64,000 nucleotides of DNA from Pseudomonas laurentiana. Lineage in GTDB: Bacteria; Pseudomonadota; Gammaproteobacteria; Pseudomonadales; Pseudomonadaceae. Below the pieces are notes generated by a model. It had not been told where the DNA came from and ran no database searches. It saw only the letters and a list, made by a program, of their open reading frames with translations. Shown here in pieces: positions 54,071-62,845 of the stretch. The position numbers and the translations under genes are program-made. Location: NCBI RefSeq assembly GCF_014648275.1, contig NZ_BMQU01000002.1, positions 328,558-392,557 on the forward strand. Reading direction: 5' to 3'. Numbering within the stretch: the first letter of the stretch is position 1; the number at the start of each line of letters is the position of its first letter.

Positions 54071-55561
54071 TCACATCCAGCCCAACCAGTGCCACCAGGT
54101 CGCCGCGAACACCAGCATCAACAGGTAGCCGATCAGGGTAATCAGCACCCCAACCCGGGCAAACTGCCTGGCATTGAAGGTTTCTGTACCCAGGCAGACC
54201 ATGTTCTGCGGCGCATTGATCGGCAAGATAAAGCCGTAGCTGACGACAAACCCCAAGGCCATGCTCATCCCCAGTCGGCTGAAGTCGCCGGGCAGGGTCT
54301 GCAGTACGGCGATCAGAATCGGCAGCAGCGCCGAGGTCAATGCCGTGGCGCTGGCAAAGCCGAGGTGGATGAGAATCAGGAACGCGGCAAGAATCGAGAA
54401 CACACCCAAGGTACCGAGCTGGTCCAGGCCGGTATGGGCGACGACCTGCTGCCCCAGCCACTGCCCCGCCTGGGTCGTGAGCAAGGTAGTACCCAGGCTG
54501 ATGCCGACACCGAAGACAATCACCGTGCCCCAGGGAATACGCGACTGCACGTCTTTCCAGGTCATCACACCAAAGCGCGGCAACAACAGGAAGACCAGCC
54601 CGGCATAGGTAGTCGATGTGGTATCGAAACGATGCAGCTTGCCTTCCGTCGCCCAGGCCAGCAGTAACAGTACCGAAACGCCCAGCAAGCGCTTCTGCGC
54701 AGAGGTCATCGGTCCCAGCGCGGCCAACTGATCAGCCACCGCCGCCTTGCCGCCGGGAATGCTGTCACTCTCCGGCGGGAGCATCTTCAGTACCACGACA
54801 ATCAGCACCAACGACATGATCACAGCCCAAGGCGCGCCGGCGATCAGCCAATCGATCCACGAGACCCGCCCGCCGAGCATCTTGTCCATAAAACCCGCCG
54901 TCAGCAGGTTCTGTGCCGCTGCAGTCTGGATACCGATGTTCCAGATGCTGGTGCCCTGGGCGACGATGATCATGATGCCAGCAGCGATGTTCGAGCGTTT
55001 ATCGACACCAAAGGCTGCAATCACGCCTATCATGATCGGCACTACACAGGCACTGCGCGCCGTGGCGCTAGGCACCACCAGACTGAGCAGCACCGTGACC
55101 GCCACAGCCCCCAGCAGGATACGCCGGGTGCTGACACCGACACTGGACAAGGTCACCAGGGCGATACGCCGGTCCAGCCCGGTGTGGGTCATGGCTGCCG
55201 CGATGAACAAGGCGCCAACCACCAGCGCCAGCGCCGTGTTGGAAAACCCGGTCAACGCCATGGTGACCCCGGCGGACGAACCATACGTCACCGAAGGATC
55301 GGCCAGGGTCGGTGCCGTGCCGAGCAAGAACGCCATCAGCGAAGTGATCATGATGGCGCTGGCTTCGTACGACACTGCCTCGGAGATCCAGATGACTACG
55401 GCGAACGCGAGGATCGCCAACACCCGCTGCCCCGCCACAGGCAAGTCAGCCGGCAATGGCAACAACAGTACCGCGATCAGGGCGGCGATGCCGACCATAA
55501 GACCCAACGGCAGCGAAGCCTTGGCGGTTTGCGAGGAAGGCGCTGCGGCCGGTGAACTCAT
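54071..55561 (-). CDS. DASS/SLC13-family anion:Na+ symporter
   Basis: 496 residues, about 11-12 membrane segments. Start ATG 55561 with GGGAGATC upstream is preferred over an earlier frame. Family marks include AFAVVIWISEAVSYEASAIM, VGALFIAAAMTHTGLDRRIA, SATARSACVVPIMIGVIAAF (the SNT-like motif as SAT) and ILPINAPQNMVCLGTETFNA near the C terminus. Substrates of the family are dicarboxylates, tricarboxylates or sulfate; which one applies here cannot be read. Confidence 0.88.
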   Translation of the reverse strand: MSSPAAAPSSQTAKASLPLGLMVGIAALIAVLLLPLPADLPVAGQRVLAILAFAVVIWISEAVSYEASAIMITSLMAFLLGTAPTLADPSVTYGSSAGVTMALTGFSNTALALVVGALFIAAAMTHTGLDRRIALVTLSSVGVSTRRILLGAVAVTVLLSLVVPSATARSACVVPIMIGVIAAFGVDKRSNIAAGIMIIVAQGTSIWNIGIQTAAAQNLLTAGFMDKMLGGRVSWIDWLIAGAPWAVIMSLVLIVVVLKMLPPESDSIPGGKAAVADQLAALGPMTSAQKRLLGVSVLLLLAWATEGKLHRFDTTSTTYAGLVFLLLPRFGVMTWKDVQSRIPWGTVIVFGVGISLGTTLLTTQAGQWLGQQVVAHTGLDQLGTLGVFSILAAFLILIHLGFASATALTSALLPILIAVLQTLPGDFSRLGMSMALGFVVSYGFILPINAPQNMVCLGTETFNARQFARVGVLITLIGYLLMLVFAATWWHWLGWM

Positions 55562-55928
55562 GAGGATCTCCCTGAAAGGCATGTGCCAGCCATGATCCGC
55601 CATCTCGATGACAGCCGCGCTGATGCGGATCAATTAGCGCTGACCCTACATTGTCGGACAATATGTAGTGCCGATAAAAAAACACTACAAACCCTATTGA
55701 CGCCGTTCATCGCCGCTTGCATGATGCAGACGTCTCCCCGATCGGGAGCGCTGGCAAGGGTGTTCCAGACCGCTCAACGGATCCAAGAGCTGTCCCTGGA
55801 TGGGTACTGCCCAAAAGGCAGAAAGTAGAAGCCCCCTGTTGTGACGCTGCTGTAGCAGCTTTCTGTCAACGCTACATGATTGGCGCCAAGCAATAACTCA
55901 ACAATTAATGGTGGTTAAGGGGGCTTTA
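55562..55928. other. Intergenic region upstream of the DASS transporter
   Basis: About 365 bp. It contains an operator-like palindrome at 55650-55662 and presumably the divergent promoters for the transporter and the small plus-strand gene. An 81-codon open frame (55583-55828) has no ribosome site and unremarkable composition and is not called. Confidence 0.5.
55650..55662. promoter_or_regulatory. GntR-type operator candidate
   Basis: ATTGTCGGACAAT is a perfect ATTGT-N3-ACAAT inverted repeat, the form bound by FadR/FCD-type GntR regulators. It lies about 90 bp upstream of the DASS transporter gene. No GntR gene is in the window. Confidence 0.5.
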
Positions 55929-56261
55929 ATGATGAACTTGAACAATCAACCTACTATCGACGAATTGGCCCGGCTGTTCGCAGCACGCAAGGACAGTCTC
56001 GACAGCCACATCCTCTGGGTCTGCGACTCGGGTGAAGTTCGCATCGACAAAGTCTCGCCGCTGGCCGGCGAAGAAGAGTTCGAGCAGCGCAACCCGAACA
56101 TGCGTGCCCGCTTCAAGATGTACCGTCGTGGCCATGGCTACGTCGGCAAGAAGGCTGCTGCCGATACCCACTTCATCGGTAACGTCCTGCAGACCCTGCA
56201 ACATGAATGGGCTGCCGTACAAAACCAGCCTGGGGTCCGCTTGATCGACCGCTACAGCTGA
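55929..56261 (+). CDS. Conserved-looking small hypothetical protein
   Basis: 110 residues from ATG 55929 (ATG 55932 equally possible), with AAGGGGG upstream. Soluble, no signal peptide: NNQPTIDELARLFAARKDSL, LDSHILWVCDSGEVRIDKVS, RYKxHR-like RRGHGYVGKKAAADTHFIGN. Charged, codon use like neighbouring genes and followed by a good terminator, so it is a real single-gene unit. Function unknown. Confidence 0.8.
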   Translation: MMNLNNQPTIDELARLFAARKDSLDSHILWVCDSGEVRIDKVSPLAGEEEFEQRNPNMRARFKMYRRGHGYVGKKAAADTHFIGNVLQTLQHEWAAVQNQPGVRLIDRYS

Positions 56262-56279
56262 TCAATCGATCCAATGAGG

Positions 56280-56309
56280 AAGCCCGGCCTGAAAAGGTCG
56301 GGCTTTTTT
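56280..56309 (+). terminator. Rho-independent terminator
   Basis: AAGCCCGGCC pairs with GGTCGGGCTT (one mismatch) around GAAAA-like loop bases and is followed by a T-run. It ends the small gene and marks the left border of the AT-rich block. Confidence 0.88.
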
Positions 56310-56349
56310 CGTTCAAGTGCGGCAGGAGTACGACAAGTAACGCCAGCGA

Positions 56350-57648
56350 TTATTGAGCCAGAGCGCTTCGCCGATGTGTATCAGTAAACCGAATATATCT
56401 TAACACCAGAGACACCATAAGTATGAAAGTGCAGCCTGTTAAAGCCAAAATTATCGACTTGACGCCCGGCTGATACATTATGAAAAGACCCCAAGTAAGA
56501 AGCAAGCCGATACCGTTAAGACAGACTAACGTCATAGCCGTTGGCAACCAAGAATCACCAAGACTGCGCAAGACCATGCGGGTCACCACGTAGATAAGCT
56601 CAAAGACCAAAAAAGGGGTTGCTAGCTGTATACTTCCGGCTACCATAGCAGCTACCTGCTGATCTGAAGTATATAACAACGCTACGTAGTCCGGTAAAAA
56701 CACACATACTACGAGGCAAGGAGCCATTAGCAAACTACCAAATACAATACCTTCGACTAGCCTAGACCGAGAAATGGTAACGGAATCTCCTTGAGTATCT
56801 CCTGCTATCAATATCGCCGCGGCGTTTCCCACGCCAATGGATATCATGTATATAACACTTAGAAAGTGCATGGAGATTTGATAGGCAGCGAGCTCTATAT
56901 CGCCCATTTCTCTAGAAATTAGCGATAGTGCAAAATAAAGAAAACTTTCCCCACCAAAACATAGAGCCAGCGGTGCTCCGCTTGAAATAAGTTTAGCCTG
57001 ACCGAGCCAGTTGTTTTTACCTAAACGCCAAAGACTATAATGGCGCAGATCTACTCGCACAACGAAAAATATAACCAGCACTACCCCAACCCACCGTAAC
57101 AGGACATATGCAACAACATATTCAATTATACTTATTAGGGGCCTGTAATAGAGATACACCAAACTAGCCACTATGAATAACGCATTGATTGACCACAGAT
57201 AAAACAGCTCATACCTTGCCTTTCCCTGAGCATTAAGAAAATTAAAAACAACTATCTGGCAGTACAAAGCTGGAACTGCGAGTGACATTACCAACAATAT
57301 TTTTTGACCTGAAGGAATTTTTTGAATTGAGCCACTTACACCTATCACATAGATAAATACCAAGCCAACAATGACGAAACCAAATGTCAATGCTAGCTGT
57401 ATGGCCGCAGAAAGCAGGCGCGCTAGTTTATCAACACAAGTATTCCCGAACACCGCAACATCAATTAAAATCGTTGAAAAAAGACCTATTCCTAGCACCG
57501 TAATAAAAGAAATGAATGCCCAGGCAAACGACGCTCGCCCCACAAAATCGGGTAGATAATGCCCGACGAAAGCTAGAAACAAAAAAGAGGCTGTCATATC
57601 CCCCAACCTCGACACTATCAAAGGTGTCGCTAGCTTTGCTATTTTCAT
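56350..57648 (-). CDS. MATE-type/flippase membrane exporter
   Basis: 432 residues, twelve predicted helices, with the MATE/MVF pattern: KLATPLIVSRLGDMTASFLF at the start, AWAFISFITVLGIGLFSTIL, FGGESFLYFALSLISREMGD, AAYQISMHFLSVIYMISIGV (typical MATE Q/H region) and MVLRSLGDSWLPTAMTLVCL. It is the last gene of the AT-rich operon; its ATG overlaps the stop of the SAHH-like gene (ATGA). The role fits export of a small-molecule product or self-protection. Codon use is AT-rich compared with the flanks. Confidence 0.85.
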   Translation of the reverse strand: MKIAKLATPLIVSRLGDMTASFLFLAFVGHYLPDFVGRASFAWAFISFITVLGIGLFSTILIDVAVFGNTCVDKLARLLSAAIQLALTFGFVIVGLVFIYVIGVSGSIQKIPSGQKILLVMSLAVPALYCQIVVFNFLNAQGKARYELFYLWSINALFIVASLVYLYYRPLISIIEYVVAYVLLRWVGVVLVIFFVVRVDLRHYSLWRLGKNNWLGQAKLISSGAPLALCFGGESFLYFALSLISREMGDIELAAYQISMHFLSVIYMISIGVGNAAAILIAGDTQGDSVTISRSRLVEGIVFGSLLMAPCLVVCVFLPDYVALLYTSDQQVAAMVAGSIQLATPFLVFELIYVVTRMVLRSLGDSWLPTAMTLVCLNGIGLLLTWGLFIMYQPGVKSIILALTGCTFILMVSLVLRYIRFTDTHRRSALAQ

Positions 57649-58817
57649 GGAAGCTGTATCTCGGCAATTATTTCTGAATAGACATCTTCTTCCCAGTCAG
57701 ACGACAGCGAAAAGCCTAACGAGCTCAAAAATATTGAAAATATCCTACCGAAGAGAATGTGCAGTGATAGATTTCTCGCATCGAAGGCGGCGTAAACCGA
57801 TAGATTAACCGGCCTTCCGCGATTAACTACATTAATCCTCTTTCCGCGCCAATCAAAAAAACTCTCACCCCCTTCTTCAAAAAGACGCTTAACAGGCTCA
57901 TCAAACTCATCATCGTAAGACGTTACCACCGAGACATACGAGTTACTTCTCAATGTTGAAAGAACTTCGGTAGTTACCCCTTTTTGTCCTGACATAGAAA
58001 AACAATAATCAAATCGATCAGCTAAGCCCACTAGTTGCTTTGATGCTTTAGCTTCGAACCCTTCAGTTGATGCCATGAAAAGTCTAGCCTTATCTGCGTC
58101 GACCACAACAATATTTCTAACCCCTCTGCTACGCAATCCAAAACAGAGTGAGCGACCAATCCTTCCATAACCAATGACTAGTGTTGCCTTATATGTAGAC
58201 CAATCAGCAACAAAGGAATGTAAGTGACCTAAAATCATATTTGCCACCATTACATTTTCTGCCATTTTGTATGAATCGTAAGCTACTGACTTGAACCTCT
58301 CGGACGAGCTGTAGCCTGTGTCCCTGTACTTGATATGGCCGTTGGCAGTATCCTCCAAAACAAGCAGAAGGCGATCACCCAGTCGTTCAGCTAGCCGATC
58401 TATGTATGGGGCAAAATACCCCCCAATATCAAATAGAATAACTGGAAGACCAGTCTCAACTACGATAGCATCTATTTCCTCGACCGTTCTGTAAAACTCA
58501 GCCCGGTCACGTGATTTAAGTATGCGCGTAGGATTATTTATATGCCTAAGCAAGTTAGCATTAAGCGAAGACTTTTTGGGTATCAAATAGATATTTTCAA
58601 ATATCTTCATCCAACTATTACAGATACTGAGATTCACCGTCGTCGAAAGATGACAAAAACAGAATACCAAACAATTCTTTAATTCATTACTCTCGGCTGC
58701 CTTATGAGCAACCATGACCCGACCATAAAATAGCTCCGCAATACGGTGGGCGCTTATATAATTAAGCCGGTTCGAAACTGGTGAATTCCGGAAGAGACTT
58801 TCGACATTATTCATCAT
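57645..58817 (-). CDS. Diverged S-adenosylhomocysteine-hydrolase-like NAD-binding protein
   Basis: 390 residues. The Rossmann motif VIGYGRIGRSLCFGLRSRG (GYG at 216) with ribose-binding Asp in IVVVDADKARLFMASTEGFE matches the SAHH NAD domain. Upstream, VILFDIGGYFAP and LVLEDTANGHIKY align with the SAHH substrate motifs; D130 and E155 keep the 25-residue spacing of D131/E156 of mammalian SAHH, and K176/D181 may stand for K186/D190 with one extra residue. The normal SKFDN and GDNGG-type motifs are lost. It could be a repurposed NAD-using hydrolase/oxidoreductase on a nucleoside-like substrate. About 40-80 residues shorter than true SAHH. Confidence 0.7.
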   Translation of the reverse strand: MMNNVESLFRNSPVSNRLNYISAHRIAELFYGRVMVAHKAAESNELKNCLVFCFCHLSTTVNLSICNSWMKIFENIYLIPKKSSLNANLLRHINNPTRILKSRDRAEFYRTVEEIDAIVVETGLPVILFDIGGYFAPYIDRLAERLGDRLLLVLEDTANGHIKYRDTGYSSSERFKSVAYDSYKMAENVMVANMILGHLHSFVADWSTYKATLVIGYGRIGRSLCFGLRSRGVRNIVVVDADKARLFMASTEGFEAKASKQLVGLADRFDYCFSMSGQKGVTTEVLSTLRSNSYVSVVTSYDDEFDEPVKRLFEEGGESFFDWRGKRINVVNRGRPVNLSVYAAFDARNLSLHILFGRIFSIFLSSLGFSLSSDWEEDVYSEIIAEIQLP

Positions 58818-58848
58818 GACTTCCTGTCATTTAATTATTATAATCTTT

Positions 58849-59370
58849 CTAGTTCAGGATCATATTCAATAGCATAGTATAAATTAAGGATAGCGAGTTC
58901 AAAGGCAGATCAATCTGTTGCTCTGTGGCCCCCACCATGCTATTTGGGTGGCCGAACATAATCGAGTTAAAATCAGATAAAGCGTCGCTAAAAACTTCCA
59001 TATTTTTCGACTGACAAACTCCTCCTGCCCATTTAAACGCTAAACCGTTGGCCACTTCACCAGGAAGCTTAAGCGCGATACCTAAATCCACCTCAAGAGA
59101 ATTAGCATTACTCTCTTCACGCAATCGAACACACATATCGGAAATTCGTTTCGTGAGATACAGCAATCCCATTAGAGCTTGCACTCTTGCCTTAGTGAAA
59201 TCCTTAGTTTCGAGTGAATTAAATATCTTGGTAACCAGCTCACTTAGATCATTATCTGAAGCGACGGTAGTGCTTTTGAAATAGTTATCCCACACCAGAG
59301 TGGTTGTCACCATTTTTACAGCAGCTATGCACTCGAGCTCTTCCAAGGCGATCATATAATCATCATTCAT
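58849..59370 (-). CDS. Unknown protein of the AT-rich operon
   Basis: 173 residues, acidic and mostly helical: DDYMIALEELECIAAVKMVT, LSELVTKIFNSLETKDFTKA, VQALMGLLYLTKRISDMCVR, LNSLSLIYTMLLNMILN. No recognised family, signal peptide or clear catalytic motif. Its start overlaps the acetokinase-like stop (ATGA) and 31 bp separate it from the SAHH-like gene, so it is integral to the operon, perhaps as an accessory or carrier-like subunit. No guess at activity is offered. Confidence 0.75.
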   Translation of the reverse strand: MNDDYMIALEELECIAAVKMVTTTLVWDNYFKSTTVASDNDLSELVTKIFNSLETKDFTKARVQALMGLLYLTKRISDMCVRLREESNANSLEVDLGIALKLPGEVANGLAFKWAGGVCQSKNMEVFSDALSDFNSIMFGHPNSMVGATEQQIDLPLNSLSLIYTMLLNMILN

Positions 59371-60857
59371 AGTGTCACTACCGATCTAGTAGGAGTATCA
59401 AGGTAAATTTTTTTGCCCTCAATGAGGTTTAAATCAAAAGTCGAAGCTTCAAAAAATATAGTGGGTATACCCATATTACGCGCGCAGGAGGCCCTGAAAA
59501 AAAAATCACTTCGTTGGGCGCCTACAAGAATTAAGCCTTCAGGTAGATCGTCATTACCAAATAAAAAATCAGAGCCAGAACGGCACAAACAAATCTTTCC
59601 CTGCCCCCAACCATTTTTGCCCTCATGCACTGTTCCAATTGCAGTGCCCGGCACCTCACATACGCCCAGGCTTAGACCCAAACGATCTGTGACGCCACTA
59701 AATTTTTCGCACTCATCCAAAATACAAATTTGCTCATCAATATCAACCAAATACAAGGTGATGCCATCCGCTTCAACTGTTAAGGCCTCGGGTTTACTAA
59801 GCTTAGCGATCAGTTTTTCCATAGTTTCTATGGAAATCACTTTAGCGTTATATAGCAGTGTAGGTCCCAACCATCGATGCTTGGTCGCTAAGCCCCCAGA
59901 GAAAATAAAGCTGTTAGCGCTTGGGACTTCTGCGATAGTCCTGAAAAGCTCAACACCATTCGCTTTTAAATATGACAGCTTCACCTCATTAAACTTTGGC
60001 AAACACAAAATATCTTCAACAGTGGTAGTACTATCAGCTGGCAAACCCGCCAATCCATATATTCCGCTCAAACGATTATATACATGACTTAATGATGATG
60101 GATCAAGACCATACTTTAAAAGTCGCAGAGATATTCCGGGCGGTTGCGTACCCGCTCTATTGTGCATCACCGGACCATCGCAGGCCGCGTATTGCATAGT
60201 ATTGTAAATTAACTTTCCATTCTCAACCGCTGAAAAGCTTACGCCTGAACCAACCTGGCAAATAACACCCGAAAAATTTCTGATTTGATTATATTTTTTT
60301 ACTTGCTCAAGACATGCCTTGATCGCCAGCCCATGATATCCATGAGCTAATAGCCCGTACCTTCTGATCAGAGAATGACTAAACGGTATCTTATATTCCT
60401 TATGGAGAGACAAATCCTCCACTACCTGATCTCTCACCATCAGTTGGTTAGCCGAGGGGAAAGCTATTTTGCATCTACCTAACACCTCTAAGCAGAGGGT
60501 ATTGTGCCGAGAGCTCAAATAATCATTGAACTGCATCACCTCCTCTTTTGCTTTGGTAAATTTCTCAACGACCTTACCGTACCCTGCAAATTTTACGCGA
60601 TGACCGATCGTGCTCGGCTTCGGCCAGCCAAGTCTTTCCAAAGCTTCTACCACGTTATCAATGATAACCGTCGCCGCTTTTCGTAAATCGTCTCTGACGG
60701 CAACTTGATATATGTAATCACTCATCCCCAACAGGCCGCTGTACTTGACCTTTACTTTCTGAACAGCCAAACCAATAAAGTTTATATTTACATCGACCCG
60801 ATCAGACTTATAGAATACTGATGTTTTTATAGACGAACTTCCGACATTGACAGCCAT
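59367..60857 (-). CDS. Acetokinase-fold protein with C-terminal PEP-swivel-like domain
   Basis: 496 residues from ATG 60857, preceded by CCAGGA; two upstream in-frame starts are less likely. The N-terminal 380 residues follow the acetate kinase plan: MAVNVGSSSIKTSVFY (phosphate loop), IGHRVKFAGYG, IRRYGLLAHGYHGLAIKA (as RRYGFHG), CQVGSGVSFSAVENGKLIY (as HLGNG) and MHNRAGTQPPGISL. The region matching the catalytic FDTAFHQ reads FPSANQL, so the Asp seems absent. From about 400, VPGTAIGTVHEG, LPEGLILVGAQRS and ASCARNMGIPTIFF resemble a PEP-utiliser swivel domain without its His. Coupled to the genes on both sides. Confidence 0.65.
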   Translation of the reverse strand: MAVNVGSSSIKTSVFYKSDRVDVNINFIGLAVQKVKVKYSGLLGMSDYIYQVAVRDDLRKAATVIIDNVVEALERLGWPKPSTIGHRVKFAGYGKVVEKFTKAKEEVMQFNDYLSSRHNTLCLEVLGRCKIAFPSANQLMVRDQVVEDLSLHKEYKIPFSHSLIRRYGLLAHGYHGLAIKACLEQVKKYNQIRNFSGVICQVGSGVSFSAVENGKLIYNTMQYAACDGPVMHNRAGTQPPGISLRLLKYGLDPSSLSHVYNRLSGIYGLAGLPADSTTTVEDILCLPKFNEVKLSYLKANGVELFRTIAEVPSANSFIFSGGLATKHRWLGPTLLYNAKVISIETMEKLIAKLSKPEALTVEADGITLYLVDIDEQICILDECEKFSGVTDRLGLSLGVCEVPGTAIGTVHEGKNGWGQGKICLCRSGSDFLFGNDDLPEGLILVGAQRSDFFFRASCARNMGIPTIFFEASTFDLNLIEGKKIYLDTPTRSVVTL

Positions 60858-60892
60858 TTTGCTATCCTGGCAATTCACATTCCTTACCATAT

Positions 60893-61954
60893 TTAGTCCC
60901 ACTCTTTCAAAAGACTTACGAGCGAAGGTGTATCTTCTGCTGCAAAGAATTTCTTCCTAAAATAATATTCGCATGTGGAAATTTTGTGATCCGTATGTTT
61001 TCTGCTATTAAACTCGTAGTTAAGCGCCGCCAAGGATGTTTCAGATGAAGGAAAAATTGGGTTCTTCGCCAGCAAGACCTCAATGGCCATGAAGACTTTG
61101 TCCATATACTCTAATGCATCCTCAATATAGCTGCGACACTCCTCCTCTGTAACAGCTCCACGTCTGGACAGATCAAAAAAAGCCTTCTTCAGGTCCTCAT
61201 GCCCCTCAACCCTGAAGACGTTGGAATATACCCACTTCGGATGTTTATTAGTAATTCCCGTCAGGTATGTAAAACTCATAGTGGTCTTGAGCATCATGTC
61301 TCGAGTAATCTCACATCCCATCCATAAATTCCCTGATTGCCAGCAACCTTGGACATCTTGGAACGCGTAAAAAACTGGTAACTTCTCGCGGTGAGCAACG
61401 TAAATATGTTTATCCCGGGGGATTTGTTTTTTCAGCTCAATGAATTGTGCTTCATTAGCTAGTGCATATCCAGTTAGCGAGCGATGAATAACGTTGTTTT
61501 CGCGCTCCAACAAGACTGGGCTATACAAGAATCTTTGATCAAATGAAATTCTTTCGAACGCAAGTTCGATTTTTGAAATAACCTCCTTAACTTCACCGAA
61601 GGTGATATAGTCAGTATCAATGTGTAACCCGCTTTCGCCATAAAAGTCAGTAGTATTGTGAACTTCTTCATTACGTATCAGAAAGTGATAATTTATATCA
61701 GTTACAAGCGCGTGGTCATTTGCTTTTACATCGTTTGCTTTCGGCCTTTCATCACACAAAACGATACAATCAATATCAGAATGCGCTGTCCCGATCCCTT
61801 CAATGAGCGTACCCGAGACTATCAGGATACTCCCCTCTTCCAATCTAACCCTTTGACGGAGATAGTCTGTTGGAACAACAACCGCACCGTCCAAAACTGA
61901 TACTTCACTTTCCGTAATCTTAGACCTGGCCAGCTTGATTAGTTTACTTTCCAT
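60893..61954 (-). CDS. Nucleotidyltransferase (Pol beta superfamily)
   Basis: 353 residues from ATG 61954 with GGAG upstream. The NTase motif is VSGTLIEGIGTAHSDIDCIV (residues 46-65): Gly-Thr, then the SDID pair of metal ligands (D60, D62); a third acidic residue may be in LHIDTDYITFGE. The C-terminal 200 residues are helical with no recognised domain. It is the first gene of the operon. It could adenylylate a small molecule, or be a sensor; the association with an acetokinase-like protein and SAHH-like enzyme favours small-molecule chemistry. Confidence 0.78.
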   Translation of the reverse strand: MESKLIKLARSKITESEVSVLDGAVVVPTDYLRQRVRLEEGSILIVSGTLIEGIGTAHSDIDCIVLCDERPKANDVKANDHALVTDINYHFLIRNEEVHNTTDFYGESGLHIDTDYITFGEVKEVISKIELAFERISFDQRFLYSPVLLERENNVIHRSLTGYALANEAQFIELKKQIPRDKHIYVAHREKLPVFYAFQDVQGCWQSGNLWMGCEITRDMMLKTTMSFTYLTGITNKHPKWVYSNVFRVEGHEDLKKAFFDLSRRGAVTEEECRSYIEDALEYMDKVFMAIEVLLAKNPIFPSSETSLAALNYEFNSRKHTDHKISTCEYYFRKKFFAAEDTPSLVSLLKEWD

Positions 61955-62467
61955 CGGATGCTCCAATATTATGGGCTTAATTCGCGCCTTCGCGACCAAA
62001 GGGCGCAGGTACTTTTAAATCACTATGCTATAGACGAACGTCCGACAGACCAGAAAGCCCGGTGTTCGCTGTCCTGGCTTTGCTTAGCATTGAGGCAAAA
62101 CTTTAAAGCCTACATGCGGATACAGAAAATGGGGAATGGAACGGGAATACATAGTGTGTCCTTACCGTTTGAATACCTTAGCCTTTTTAGACAAGCAAAA
62201 GATTCTTAAATTGACAAGTCGTTTTTACGATTATTTTTACACACAGTTAAAAATCAAAAAAAATCATAGAGTTAGAGTTTAACTAACACTGTGTCTAGAT
62301 GGCTCTTCTGCATTCGATGTTTATGACTTGTGTTTCCTAAAGCGAATTATCTAGCCGCACACCTATATCAGTTTCAGACCTTTCCTACAAACCCGATCAT
62401 TGACCTCTATCCATTAATTGCATAGTGCCCAATGTATACCTAATAAACGTGTAACAAAGCGGCATAA
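61955..62467. other. AT-rich intergenic region upstream of the operon
   Basis: About 510 bp, low GC. It must carry the operon promoter (minus strand), but no unambiguous -35/-10 was identified. On the plus strand TTGACA occurs near 62211. Runs of A and T at 62217-62280 could be a bent or silencer-bound (H-NS/MvaT-like) region. Short open frames here are not supported. Confidence 0.5.
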
Positions 62468-62677
62468 GTGCACCCGATAGATACGGCTACTTCCTCTAAT
62501 TTGGAAAGCCCCGTAGACCGACTGGAAATGCTGATCCAGGCTCTGCAGATGAACTGCGAATGGGGTGACGTTGTTCCAGTGCTACCGCTGATCGGACAGG
62601 AACATGGAGCGCTTCTCGAAAACGGCGAGTGCGTTTTTCCACGTCGGAAGATGATTGCCGTCTTGCTGATGCGCTGA
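62468..62677 (+). CDS. Possible small protein
   Basis: A 69-codon frame from a GTG, with GC-normal codon use, lying just outside the AT-rich block: SPVDRLEMLIQALQMNCEWG, VVPVLPLIGQEHGALLENGE. A terminator follows after 45 bp. No ribosome site is obvious and no family is recognised, so this is tentative. Confidence 0.4.
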   Translation: MHPIDTATSSNLESPVDRLEMLIQALQMNCEWGDVVPVLPLIGQEHGALLENGECVFPRRKMIAVLLMR

Positions 62678-62722
62678 GAAACCGCAATTTCGTCGGTGCA
62701 GTGAAACCTGGCCTTGAAATAT

Positions 62723-62753
62723 AAAACGCCCGATGCGATGCATCGGGCGTTTT
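62723..62753. terminator. Strong bidirectional terminator
   Basis: AAAACGCCCGATGC and GCATCGGGCGTTTT form a long stem with As before and Ts after, so it could work on both strands. It closes the possible small gene and isolates the haemoglobin gene. Confidence 0.9.
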
Positions 62754-62845
62754 GAGGCTGAAATAGCTGTAAACCTATTTCAGCACTAGACAAAGGCTAC
62801 GCCAGCTCTCGCTACAATGACGCTTTCATCTCAAGAGTCCTGCAA

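Noticed and set aside
55583-55828. 81-codon frame between the DASS gene and the small gene
   Set aside because: No start signal or family resemblance; it lies in a regulatory region with an operator-like palindrome.
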